64,000 nt of DNA from Phlegmacium glaucopus. Taxonomy: Eukaryota > Basidiomycota > Agaricomycetes > Agaricales > Cortinariaceae. The stretch lies in NCBI GenBank assembly GCA_015039465.1, contig MU130702.1:124001-188000 (forward strand), read 5' to 3'. This document shows positions 47,001-62,042 of this stretch, piece after piece (the first letter of the stretch is position 1; each line of letters opens with the position of its first letter). The position numbers and the translations under genes were made by a program. Under the pieces are notes generated by a model that did no database searches, was not told where the DNA came from, and was given only the letters and a program-made list of their open reading frames with translations.

Positions 47001-47906
47001 CTAGCGATGAAGACCATTAATGATTGTGAAAGATGCAGTTGCGAGTAAAGTTGCTCCTAGGTAGATCCCGATGCGGATCGGAAATGTATTTTCAGTCAGG
47101 AAGGGGTAGGGAACTATTGAAAGAATAAATTTTGTAGATCTGGAATTGCAGAGGCTACTTACAGACACCATTTCTTTTTCCACAATGTTCCACCCATAAT
47201 CCGTACCACAACGCAAAAGCAGCTGTTGTTACTGGGGCGCCCACTTGGACATCTTTCCACTGATATTTTGATTCAAAAAGGAAGAAATCCGCTAAAATAG
47301 AAATAGCTGGCATCGCATGTAAAGCCAGGTCGACCGGTAGTGGTATGCGGGTAAAAGGGGATATCTCCGAATGTGCTGAAAGGGGAACCTCTGGAGCTCC
47401 CGCGGCAGTCTCTTTGACTTGTAAAATGAGTTGGGGGGATAAAATCAACAGTGTCCAGTAAATCAAAGAAATAACCATAGAAAGCTAGAAAGTGTACCAG
47501 TGAACAGCATGAAGCAGGCATGTAACACAGATACGTACGGGCAGCGATATCATCACAAGGTATCGTTTCAGTATACGAGGACCTTCAAAGTTTGTTAAAA
47601 TTCCAGGTCAAAGAGCGATCAACTGTCAACGAGAAATTATCTTACCTTTGAAGGAAGGGAAGACATCGCTAAAAAAACTGGTCGCCAATGTGATCCATGC
47701 TAACGCCAACCTGATCCAAGTGGTCAACGTTTCAACCTTTACCGTCATGTAGACGCTTACCCCTGTATTGTGAGGTATTGAAAATGACCACCATATTGCT
47801 CGCGAATCCAGCGGTCTATTGGCAATCTTTGTAGACTGTAGTATCCAAATCCCATAACGCCAGCCGCTGCCGCATGAAGAAATGCTTTAAGGAACACTCG
47901 TGTCAT
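47001..47906 (-). CDS. FAR-17a/AIG1-like membrane protein
   Basis: Multi-pass ER-type membrane protein of the FAR-17a/AIG1 family; mammalian AIG1/ADTRP hydrolyse fatty-acid esters of hydroxy fatty acids. ATG 47906 gives MTRVFLKAFLHAAAAGVMGF, spliced to the rest. Conserved segments are LALHAMPAISILADFFLFES (the His in DLALHAMP fits the family catalytic His) and FALWYGLWVEHCGKRNG. The C-terminus is FTIINGLHR. Several hydrophobic helices are visible. Substrate unknown. Confidence 0.82.
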
Positions 47907-48201
47907 TGCCAGTGATTGTTCTAAAGTCGGATTAGTCTCTTATAAGACCGTCAAATCTTGTCCGCTGACCTAGTTCAATTTTTTCAGAAAATGTATGTAT
48001 GTAGAAAAGGGACCTTGGTCAGTCAGTACATAACTACTTCGGGACTCGCGGTATGCATATGTAATTTTTACTCGCGTCTACCAGTACTACTGACTGATCA
48101 TTGTCCCACGATCTACATATGCTGCATTGTCGCCTGCATGCATCATGTTCAACGATGCGTTAATCAAGCATTTGAAACTGATCCCATTAAAATGACCTAT
48201 C

Positions 48202-49978
48202 CTAGGTTCTGTCTTGCCTGCGTCTCCAAAGTATGACAGAAATAAGCAGAGCGATAATCGATGTGATAAAAGTTAGGCTAAAAGTAAACTGCCAACAGTG
48301 TCGACCGTGGCATATATTTTCACCCCGTTGATAGTGCGATGCAGAGATGAAGGCATATATGTATGAAAAGAGTGGAGTCCCGGTGAATGGCGCATACATC
48401 ATAAGCCCAAAATTTCTTGCGTGATGTTGCATGCCCCACAACGAGGAAATGATGCTTGGACTGTTGACAATGACAACAGAGATATGTTAGCACCCAGTTC
48501 AATTTACTTTCATTCATTTTTGACTGACAGGACTGTGAAAACGGCGCTGTAGCCAATACCGGTGCCCACACTAACGATTATCAAGGGTTACTTTCAGTTT
48601 AATGGTATAATATTTTGAGAGAAGTTACCTGAGCGGCCAGACTTGCTCACGAGTCTTGGCACCAACAGCCATCCACAAGGATGTTAAAGATAATAAGCTT
48701 GCTGAACCGGATAGAAATACAAATCGACTGATTCTAGGTTCCCTTTGGAAAACTATTTCGCCAGTGGGTAGATAAGTAGCTGCCGGTGAAACGAAATCTG
48801 CTATTAGTCCAACCACAATGCGAGTAACGGTATTGGAAATTGATAGGAGTTTAACTTGATATGCAGCAGGAGAACCGCCGATTAGTTGCTCTGACAACCA
48901 TCTAGCTGATGATGAAGGGACAGCCATTACGATTGTGCCAATATTCGATATCACCATCTCGCACTATATGAAAATATTCAAGAACAAAGGACTAAGATTT
49001 GAAGAAAAATACGTACTGTCCCCAATATAAGAACGCAGAAAGCCATTAGAAGCCAGAAGTCGATTCTATGTACCAATTCCATAGCACTAGGGTCTGAAGC
49101 TTGCGTCGTGAGACGGTCACCCGATGTGGGCGCAAGTAAAGGAGAAGTTTCCTGAGGGATGTTTTCTTCGACAGCCTCTGGAGTAATTTGAACTTCGTCG
49201 ATAGAATGATTGAGGCCACGCAGATTGATGAAGCCAAGGATATACACAGACCCGGTCAGCAACGCAAGAAAGCCCATGAACTGAGGAATATTCAGTAGTC
49301 CTGTGGTAGGATCGGTAAAAAAGTTTGTCGCAACAATAGACAGAAATAGAGGAGAAAGTCCGAAGAGTGCCATAGTGGTGCCAGAGGCAAGGCCAATATG
49401 GTTAGGAAATCCTTTGGAGGCGGCGAACAAGGCAGAGAAGTACCTAAACATGGACAATTTGAAAAGAGAAGGTTATGTCATGTGCCAAAACGTACGAAAA
49501 CACAGTGCCAAGGCCGGCCAGAAAGAAACAGAAAACCAAACGATAGAAAGACGTTTGAGAAGGACCAGGCAAATCGAGGGGAGCCTTGTGGACTTCAAAT
49601 GCAAAAGCACCGAATGCACAGGAGAAAAGGAAAGCACCAATGAGTGAGCAAGTAGAAGGACCATGGCTGTCAACAACTGATCCAACTAATGCTGCAACCG
49701 TATATTGGCTCATTATCCCGCTTTTGCTCTGAAGTCAGCAGAAGCATAGAATGGATAGAGAAGAACGCACGCTAAGGCTATCGTTGTCAACTGGGGTTGA
49801 CTCAATTTAAATTGAGCCGCTAAACCTGGAGACAAGAGTGGAAATGTGAACATTCCACCAGCACAGAGACTATTGAATTCCTTTCATTCCGTAGCGATTG
49901 GATAATTTAAATGTGAACGTACGCATTCAATGCAATCGAACAACATAACAGGGAGTCCGAGATGTTAATGGAATACAT
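48202..49978 (-). CDS. Major facilitator superfamily transporter, nodulin-like/Mch1-like
   Basis: Polytopic MFS protein like fungal Mch1 (monocarboxylate-transporter homologue) and nodulin-like transporters. The first helix is split by an intron: SLLCCSIALNA joined to LCAGGMFTFPLLSPGLAAQF. Further helices are TVAALVGSVVD, FSALFAASKGFPNHIGLASG and FWLLMAFCVLILG. A central hydrophilic loop (ETSPLLAPTSGD) carries an acidic dileucine-type sorting signal. The tail is ISVILWRRRQDRT. ATG 49978 (MYSINISDS) is preferred because it sits just before helix 1; the frame stays open upstream to 50140. Substrate not deducible. Divergent from ARG4. Confidence 0.8.
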
Positions 49979-50557
49979 GCTGAAGCCCAAGGTGACACGG
50001 GGTCCGGTAAACTTTTCTGGAGGGACCCCACTCTTATCCTCCCAAAAAGGGACATGCCAGTCCAAAAAAGGTAATTCCAGGAAAAACATATCACATTTTT
50101 TTGATTTACATGGCGGCAATGTACACATAAGAATTTGCAAGATACTCTAAATTATTCTCGTCTTTTTAACTGTCTGTCATTCTTGCAAGACCAATTTTTA
50201 GGGGGTACATCATGTCTCCTTCAGGGTCATGTCTGTGCTATACAGTTGACTAGTCCACACAATGAGCAATAAACCCCATTTTCCAGTAAAACCACAAGAA
50301 TAGGGGGGCTAAAACGCTCAATATCTCTCTCTCTTCAGGGTCAAAAATATTTTCTAAATCCATTTTTAGTAAATTTTTTCAAGTAGTAACCCTACACCTG
50401 CCGGTTGATTGCCGATAGTTGTTATTTAATATTGAGCCTATTTTCCATACTTAGTAGTAGGGTCGCCGAAACTGGAAGCTGATGCAAGCATGTACACACA
50501 GAAAACTTATTTTCCACTTGACGCAATTCACCAGATCACCAGACCAAGTCTTACACT
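49979..50557. promoter_or_regulatory. Divergent intergenic region MFS / ARG4
   Basis: About 580 bp. The 11-mer CTTCAGGGTCA occurs twice (50220 and 50334). A TTGACTAGT at about 50246 is a weak match to a Gcn4/Cpc1 half-site. No gene is supported, although the MFS frame is open to 50140. Confidence 0.4.
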
Positions 50558-52320
<1,763 letters not shown>

Positions 52321-53081
52321 GGACTTCCTAGCGAAAAGGGTGTTGTGGAATCCGAGGACCAGAATAGTAGACGTCGCCATCCTTTCAACTTGAAACAGAA
52401 ATCAGATGCAAGACTTCGACATGTCATCTCATAATAGTTCCAAATCCTAGTACAGTATCGCAGTGTAAGTACATCATCATTAACTTGATATTTCCTCACA
52501 AAAATTCATATTCACATTTACATGGGGAAGAGGCGGAGTCAAGGACACGATTCGTCACGTAGTCGTTTTCAGTTTCAATTTTGTAGTCCACTTCAACAAC
52601 CAATGAGTCTCCTTTGCTGGTCTTCTACTTTCCGAATCAGTGAAGTCTAAAATGCGGATAGATATTGAGTACAGTAAGTATCATTCAAATGGAAATTGAT
52701 AAGAGGTACAGTAGTATATACGATGAGATTTTGAATTATCTAAGTATGTACCAACCAATTAGACTGGTAACCTGGTCTGTATACGGTACAACAGTCAAGC
52801 GCCGGGCAAGCCAACACCGGTCTACCAATGGTCCAATGCACATGATAGTAACCGTGAGAGTGTCACCACTTGTTTAAGGGGATGTTTGTTGGTGCTTGGC
52901 CTGTATCCTGTGCTTTCGGAAATACTGTCACAGCCAGTCAGTCCACAAATCGACCTTTGACTTTTACTCTCTTTCTGTCTTCACACACAACCCTCACCGA
53001 ACTCTTAAAAATATTAACATCTTTCCTTCCATTCATTGAAAATTTTTCCAACGAAACAATCCACATCAGTCTAATATCACC
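52321..53081. other. 761-bp intergenic region ARG4 / SSO1
   Basis: Between the ARG4 stop and the syntaxin start, same strand. The short ORFs look random. Pyrimidine-rich tracts just before 53082 fit a fungal promoter/leader. No RNA gene seen. Confidence 0.4.
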
Positions 53082-54552
53082 ATGGCGAGAGACAGACTAG
53101 CAGCGATGAGGGTACGCTCCAATTAAGTTTAGCTGTTGATTTTTGTGATGCTGATTGTGAATTTGCTGAATTTGCTGAATTGCAACCTCAGGCGCAGCAA
53201 AGCGGCGTTAGCACGTATGTTGCAACTTTCCTCTTATCCCAGCCCCACTGACACCATTATCAGTAATTCTTATCCGACGCAGGCGTCTGGAGAAGGATAT
53301 CAAAGTCGACGACCCAACCCATATGCTCAACAAGACAACCGCTCTTATGAGATGACAGATGTAAGAGACAGTAAAACCCAGTTGGCAACAGTACCGCCCA
53401 CGCCAGTTGTCCCAGGAGACATGCCTGCGTTTTACGCCGAGGTTTGTGTTGTGGTCGCTGCTATATTTTATCCTTCTAACATGCTATATCGTCCAGATTT
53501 CTTCTATTCAAGACGCTTTGCGGACATTTAATGAAAATGTCACTCGAATTAGTGACCTCCATTCACGGTCACTAAACAACACGGATGATGCAGCCGCTCA
53601 GCGCAATGCAGCTCAATTGGATGAGCTTGTTCAAGATACTAGTGCTCTTAGTGCAACTCTCAAAAGACGGATTAAAGCTTTGGAAGCACAAAAAGGCTCT
53701 GGACGAGATGGGCAGATCCGACAACAACAAGTAGGTTTTATTATGAATACAACTATTTTCATATCTTCACGATGGACATAGACCGCTCTCGTCAAGTCAA
53801 AGTTCGTGGAAGCTATTCAAAACTACCAGTCTGTAGAACAACAGTACCGCACGAAATACAAGCAAAGGATGGAGCGGCAATTCAAGATTGGTAGGTCATT
53901 GAGATGTAGAATTACACGTAGCCGCACTAACCCTGTTCACAGTGAAACCGGATGCCACACCAGAGGAAGTAAGGGCTGTAGTAAATGATGAGCAAGGAGG
54001 CCAAATCTTCAGCCAAGCAGTGTGTATCAACGTTTTCATACGTCCAGAAAATCAAATTAATTGACACGTCGTCCAGCTCCTGAACTCACGTTATACTGAT
54101 TCACGCGCGGCTTATCAGGAGGTCCAAGAACGACACGAAGATATCAAACGTATCGAAAAGACACTTGCGGAATTGGCCCAACTATTCAACGACGTTTGTT
54201 CTAATTTTTTGGCTTTAGGACCATGTGTCTAAACTCCCCTTCGCAGATGAGTGTTCTCGTTGAACAACAAAACGAGACCCTCGAGAATGTTCATGCACAA
54301 GCGGAAATGGTTCAAAAGGACACTGAAGCTGGGTAAGTTATGATAACTGACTGCGCAACACATGTCTCTTAATACACGTTTTTAAGCCTGCAATATACGG
54401 ACAAAGCCGTGACATCGGCTCGGGCTGCCCGCAAAAAACGATGGATCTGTTTCTTCATCATTCTTATCATTCTCATTGTGATCGCCATCGTCCTTGCCGT
54501 TCACTTTACCAACGTGAACAACAATAATAGCAACAACAACAAGACGCAATGA
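53082..54552 (+). CDS. SSO1: Plasma-membrane t-SNARE syntaxin Sso1/2-like
   Basis: Qa-SNARE for exocytic vesicle fusion. The start MARDRLAAMR is spliced to AQQSGVS and a Gln/Pro/Tyr-rich linker. The Habc helices include FYAEISSIQDALRTFNENV and QLDELVQDTSALSATLKRR. The SNARE motif is EVQERHEDIKRIEKTLAELA ... LFNDMSVLVEQQNETLENV. The tail anchor follows basic ARKKRW: ICFFIILIILIVIAIVLAVHF, ending in an Asn-rich stretch NNNNSNNNKTQ. Many short introns keep the phase. Confidence 0.93.
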
Positions 54553-54964
54553 AACTGATGGGAGTGGCTGTGCCATAAGCATGGTTATCAGTTGTCCAGA
54601 ATGGGCTGCATATGGACGATTCGAATTTGGCACATCTTTGGAAATACCCTCGAGGACTAGTAACTTATATGCTCAGATGTGGACTTTTTACTTTATAATT
54701 ATGATTTCCATGATAATTTTTTTTGGATTTTCTGGAAATTATTTCGGTTTAGGTCAGGCGTGGCAATGCTTATGTGAGCCATTACGCGTACGCCTGCAAC
54801 CTTGTATAAAGTACTCTGCTTTTCTCCTCCGCCTCCAATTCTGCTCTAAGCTCTCTCAAGTCAGTTGCATCCCCATGTTTCGTGTCGTTCCGCTCATCCT
54901 TTAATCTCATACAGCCCCCTACGACTTTACCTCTAAACCTCACTACAAACAGTCCCCTATCGTC

Positions 54965-55256
54965 ATGCCTGCCAAGAAACGTTGTCAATTCCAAATCGAC
55001 ACCGTTGACCAGTGTAACTCCGCAGCTTTGCGCATAGTCGGGCAGTGCCCACACTGTCGGGCTCAATTTTGTGGCTCAGTGAGCACTAATTTACTCACTC
55101 CGAGATTTTGCTCGTCTGACTTGATAATCACAGCATAGACTTCCTGAACATCATAATTGCTCCAACTTGGAAGACTGCCGCCAGCAGGCATTCGACAGGA
55201 ACAAGATGAAGTTGGAGAGTGAGCGAACGGTAGCATCCAAGATGGCTACTGCCTAG
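54965..55256 (+). CDS. TMC1: AN1-type zinc-finger protein, Tmc1-like
   Basis: A 78-aa protein of two exons (54965-55078, 55134-55256). MPAKKRCQFQIDTVDQCNS is followed by LRIVGQCPHCRAQFCG, then, after the intron, SHRLPEHHNCSNLEDCRQQ and a helical tail KMKLESERTVASKMATA. The Cys/His spacing is that of an AN1 finger, and the arrangement matches yeast Tmc1, an AN1 protein linked to proteasome and metal stress. It has no separate long ORF because the finger is split by the intron. Confidence 0.85.
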
Positions 55257-56728
55257 TTCCTAAACAATCCGATGGTGGAAGGCCCCCCACCCTTCCTTCC
55301 CTCGATCAACGGGTCTGGCTTCGGAATCGGGCAATTGTACTCATTTCTGCACATGGACCACACCTATTCTCCTACCCACCACTACCACATAATCCGTAAA
55401 CGGACAATTTCTTCATATCTCTTTGGTAGTATCGTATAGTTGTCATATTGTATAATTCATCTCACAGGTCGAGGTCGACCACTGCTTTTCTACATCTTAT
55501 TATTGATAACGGATGAGTTGCCCAAACGACACAGCGGTATGGCCAGTCTCATAATATTGCCCATGCCTTTCTTTATCATGGTGAAACCCCTAAAGGGGCT
55601 TACATAATAATCGGAAAAACGTAAAAATCGCCCGTTGGTACTAAAAAGGGAAATGTAGCAAGAGTGGATCGGCAGACAACGGCATGGCGTGCACCGGACT
55701 TAGGATGCATGATTATTTGAATATTTACACGGGAGTGATGCGGGAAAGAGTGAGCGGAATCGGGTGAGCGTTTTCCCGTAAAGGTTTACAATTTGTCACC
55801 GTATCGAGCGCAACTACATAAGGATTGTACGTAGAGTGGGAAAGGCGTCGAAAATACACGCGGACATTGGCTCATTAACGAACTGCACAAATTTTTTTTT
55901 GTTGAAGTTGTTTGGCTGTATTGATTGTGACACCCAAGATCGGTCACTTTGTTTCCGCTGATATCTACTGGTCCCAAGAGCCCTAGCTACCTCATTGATC
56001 AACCCCCCCATAAATTTATTTTCATCTATCGGTGTCATGTGTGGCGGATGGGCCCTGGGATGTAGGATTGTCGCGCTGTCAGACTGAATGCGAGTCAAAT
56101 CTTTTTGCGTGCCTGAACAAAAATACACAGCCAAACAACTTCTTTGAACTCACGTATTGTACGCCGCAGAACGGATTCCGAGTAACTGCAGGTAACGAAA
56201 TGACCTAAGTTTTCATTCATTTTCTTAGAGGCTTTTTACCGGTAAATTACCGGTAAATCAGAAGGCTAGTATATATACTACCATTCCTGGACATATCAAA
56301 AAAAAATGGATTTCTGTTCTTAATTTCCATGAATCTTTGAGTTCACTTTCGGTATGGCTCGTAAAAACTCGGGACTTCTGTAAAGAACTCTCAGGGTACT
56401 CAAGTTTTTTTACGCCACCCTACGTTCGGAGTCTCTCATAATAGTATAATATAACGGCTGGTCACGAGTTTACCAACGTTAACTTATAAAACGCTCATCG
56501 ATCCCATATCTCTTCATCCTTCCTCTACAACTTGAACTCAGTAAGTCTGGTGATCTCACTCGATAAACGCCGTCGTCGCCGTCGTCGACCTTCATTCTGG
56601 TGTTCCATATATCACGAACCGCATGATGAGATTGACTCATTGAGCAACTTGCTTCCCTACCAGAGTGGGCCGGCTTGCTTTTTATTTAGATTATCTTTTC
56701 AAGTTATGTTTCAAGTCTATTGATTACG
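55257..56728. other. 1.47-kb intergenic region
   Basis: The longest gene-free stretch outside the mobile element. It contains a direct repeat of TACCGGTAAAT (about 56237-56258), each unit centred on the palindrome ACCGGT. It also holds an imperfect inverted repeat CGTAAAAACT (56360) / AGTTTTTTTACG (56403), and pyrimidine-rich sequence next to the AAT start. A 106-codon minus ORF (55814-56134) is not convincing. The region may contain the AAT promoter and a 5' UTR intron. Confidence 0.4.
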
Positions 56729-58380
<1,652 letters not shown>

Positions 58381-58383
<3 letters not shown>

Positions 58384-58388
58384 CGTCA
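58381..58388. promoter_or_regulatory. CRE-like palindrome TGACGTCA
   Basis: A perfect ATF/CREB consensus octamer overlapping the AAT stop codon and 44 bp upstream of the next ATG. In such a short gap it could be a promoter element for the downstream gene; this is inference from the sequence only. Confidence 0.35.
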
Positions 58389-58432
58389 TCAGTGTATTGT
58401 TATTGTTTGATTGCAAAGTTTCTTTTTTCTGC

Positions 58433-61400
58433 ATGTCTCCTCCGACCCACATCTCTTTGCCCCCGCCCCCTTCTTTTCCGGAGCTAGCCCGCTCTTCTGA
58501 TCCGGCTTCCCCTGCCTTGTCCTTCTATACTCCTCCGTCATCTCCGCTCAATTCACCGAATATTTATTACACTCCACCTACATCTCCTCCAATGCAGCCC
58601 ATCCACACAGACGACCCCTTCCCCATCGTCATGGATGTCGCTCTTGACCTAGCTCTCGACGATGAGGGCCTAACTACTCTTGAGAAGATATATCTTTATT
58701 CTCGTAGCAGAGCTGCCTTTCATCGTGTCTTCATTGCCCATGCTCTCCCCGCTTATCTCACACATGTCACCCCACAAGAGGCAGTTGAATACGTTTTACC
58801 TCTTCTAAGCGGTCTTGCTATGGATGATGGTAATACTCTATTTTCTCTCTTCTTTTTTCACCCATTACTTACTCTTCAACACAGACGAATCTGTCAAGGA
58901 AGCCTTGGCCCCAGAACTTGTCCCCATCATCTGGTGGTTCTTCTCAGTCCGTTACTTGTAAAATTTATTTTTTCTCTCTCTAACTCTCCTCTGTATCTAG
59001 CATTGTCAAATAATACCAGACGATCTCAGGCCAGAGGACGCTTATGCTTCATCGTCTAGTACAGTCACTATCTCCGTTCAAGCTTTTACACCCATACTCG
59101 GAACTTTACTTCTGAGCTCAAATCCTTTAGTAGGTGGCGCAGCTCGATTCGCCGTTGTCGACCTTTTATCCCGCATCAACAAAGCAGACAAGAAAGAGAT
59201 TGGTTCATTCTATCATCACACTCCCGATACTCCTGCACACCCATGGGAAACAACTCAGAGCGATCATGGTAATGATGACGATTTTGAAGATGAAACGCCT
59301 CCTGTTATTGGTTTATTTGGTGCTCAGGAACGTGCGATGTTTATGCAAGAAATTCTTCAGCAAGTCGTCATCGGTATGGGACGTCTTGATGTCGGAGTAG
59401 AAGGAGATGTCGATCCGAAAGATGAACAACCTAGTACGAGAGGCAGGGATACTGATAGGATAAATCCGTATTTCCCCTCAATATCGGCCAACCGTTCGCC
59501 TTCATCGTCCTCCACTTTTCATTCTTGGTCATCTTCCGCGCCATCTAGATCTACAGAATCTACGTCATTGCATTCTCAGAATATGGGTCCAATAAATGAT
59601 TTCTCTCCTGGAACAGAGTTCCCTCCCAGCTTGCCATCCACATCCCCCTCTCATCCACCCGTTGCCTTAGGTTCCACGACTAATGTGAATTGGTGAGCCT
59701 TCCAACTCATTTCCTTGATACTCGAATTCCGAGTTTCGCATGTAAATTTACAGCTTATCGGGTTTGGAAATAGGGATGACGATATATATGATGATGGTGA
59801 ATATATAGAGGACGAACAGGCTGCCGTTGGAAGGCTTTCAAGCATGTCACTAATGGCAGCAGTCACCGCAAGCGGTAAGACTCTTTATTTAGATGCTTTC
59901 ATAATTTATCTTTTGAGCTCGTTACTGCAGTGACGCTGCAAGATGACATACAACATACTTTTGTTAAAGAAGTAGAACGTGTTGCTCACGATCCTATTTA
60001 TTGGGTCCGGCGTGAAGCTTCGTTTGCACTTGGAGCCTTAGCCAAAATTGTTCCAGAAGAGATCATCAATATTTCGCTGGTAGGTTTATGTGAATTTGAT
60101 CGTGGACACATTCAAATCCGATTGTTAGCTGCCAATATTTCTTTCGTTACGATGGGATAGAGTGTGGCACGTTCGGCATTCCACACTATTCGCACTTCCC
60201 GCTATTCTTTCGCGCCTTTCTCCTCCAGAGCGCCGCACACTGGCCGTAGAGACAATACTTGCGCTTTTCGTAGATGAAAGTCCAACTGTACGGTTCGGTG
60301 TGCTGGAAGCGCTAGGAGAGGTACTACATACCTTTCTCGGTGATCCGGATGGTCCACCCAATGAGCTCATTCACCTTTTTCTGGGAAGAAAAGAAGATCG
60401 TCGAGTTCGTGATGGACAACAAGAGCTAGGCTACAAAAAGGAGAAACAGACTCCATCAGAGTCATTCTTCACAGATCCAAAACGGCCACTGATTTGTGCA
60501 TTCAATTTTCCGGCCGTGGCTCTTACTTTAGGTGGTAAAAGATGGTGCGAGATACGTGAAGTGTATCTCGAAATAGCGTCAAACCCTGCTAGTGGCGTTC
60601 GTCGCACCTTGGCGGCCAGTCTCGGTGAAATTGCGAAGATAATTGGGTCAGAACACGCGCAGACAGATTTGATGGACGTATGGTGGAGGTCTATCAAATC
60701 TGACGATGAGGAGGTTAGGATGAAGGCCGTGGAGTGCTTGTACGATTTGGTTGGTGTGGTAGGCAAAGACGTAGGGAAGACGCTCATCCAAGGTCTGCTA
60801 ACAGTGTGGAACCAAGGCATCCTTCGTGGTTGGAGGGAACGAGAGCTAGTTGGGAAACATCTATTTGGCTGGGTTAACTTGTTAGGACTCGAAAGTGCTT
60901 CACTTGCTAGGGAGTTTCTTGCGAAAGGACTAGAAGACAATGCGGCGGCCGTACGAGACACCGCAATTTCCACAGTAAGTTCTATATTTTTTATTTTACG
61001 TGCCGTCTATAAGAAAACCATCTGCTCTCTTAGATTTCTCAGTTATATGCCTTTTTCTCTTCACGAAAAGATGTTATCGATGCTTTTCGCGGTGACCTTC
61101 AAAAACTTGCAACATCGCCCACCTACCGCAAACGCATGACGTATGTCGCTAGGATTGATTCGAACACTGGTTGGAATTGACTGATGTTTAGATTCATTGC
61201 TTGCCAACAAACTCTTGCTTTATCCGTTGGCAAGGATAACGAGTCCTTAGTTACCCTCAACTCCGATTTTTTTCGTCCAGTTACTGATCTAGCGAGTGAT
61301 GATATCGAAGGCGTCCGTATCGGAGTAGCTCGTTTTGCGGGACTCATCTACGGTATTTCCACTTCTGTTACTCCCTCGCTCTTATGTCAAAATGCCAATT

Positions 61401-61805
61401 CTTACCATGCTAGGAAACCTGCTCGGTCGTTCACAATCTATTCCAAGCACATTACTTAATCTTATCCATCGACTCTCACAGGATCCTTCTCGTGAGGTGC
61501 AATCATATGTGCATGTGGTCAATCCATCACCTGTCAGTGTCAGCAACAAAGATGCATCATTAGCAAATAGCAGACAATGGCGGAAAAGTCGCCTACGAAT
61601 ATCCACTTTTTCACGGCCCCCTCCTCTAGAAAGTCAAACTGCGGGGCACTCCCCGCCTGTATCGCCGTTGAAACCGTCTAGTCATCGGACTATTTCCGAA
61701 TACCAGCCTACTGCTCTGTGCTATAATGGGAGCACTGCCCAGATACCAAATATCGGCGTTTCTTCTTCTCCTCTTCTGATGCCTAAAGAGGAGATAAGGA
61801 TATGA
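58433..61805 (+). CDS. HEAT-repeat protein, PP4 regulatory subunit 1-like
   Basis: A HEAT-repeat protein like protein phosphatase 4 regulatory subunit 1 and related PP2A-type scaffolds. A Pro/Ser-rich N-terminus (MSPPTHISLPPPPSFPEL) precedes helical repeats: YVLPLLSGLAMDDD, VKEALAPELVPIIWWFF, DPIYWVRREASFALGALAK, VWHVRHSTLFALPAILSRL, DESPTVRFGVLEALGEVL, GVRRTLAASLGEIAKIIG, DEEVRMKAVECLYDLVG and AAVRDTAISTLPSIYAFF. An acidic/Ser-rich insert lies at about 59400-59700. The tail after 61500 is Ser/Pro-rich. It would bind a PP4/PP2A-type catalytic subunit; the partner is inferred. Confidence 0.8.
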
Positions 61806-62042
61806 CTTCCTGATGCTACTGGAATGTAAAACAAGTATCACTAGAAGGGGGCCAGTATCTATATATATATATAAGCCTGTGTAAAAAGAGCTCAAGCTGA
61901 GTTTGAAACAGCAAAATCTGTCCGATATTCACCGGAGGTTGACAAGTGGAATCCCGTGTGCTTCTTGCTCTTCTCTTGCCTCTACTATCTAGCCGTAGAC
62001 CGGTACCCTACACTCCCTTCACCTGACTTTCATGAATCTATC
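61806..62042. other. Short intergenic region
   Basis: 237 bp, with an (AT) dinucleotide run near 61860 and a pyrimidine-rich stretch before 62043. No gene seen. Confidence 0.35.

Noticed and set aside
47958..48236. Plus-strand ORF overlapping the end of the MFS gene
   Set aside because: Antisense/flanking frame with a Cys-rich random translation; no support.
49303..49647. 114-aa plus-strand ORF opposite the MFS gene
   Set aside because: Antisense to transmembrane helices; highly charged translation without family features.
55814..56134. 106-aa minus-strand ORF in the long gap
   Set aside because: No recognisable domain, no clear splice partners, and composition like random frames. Left as uncertain noncoding.
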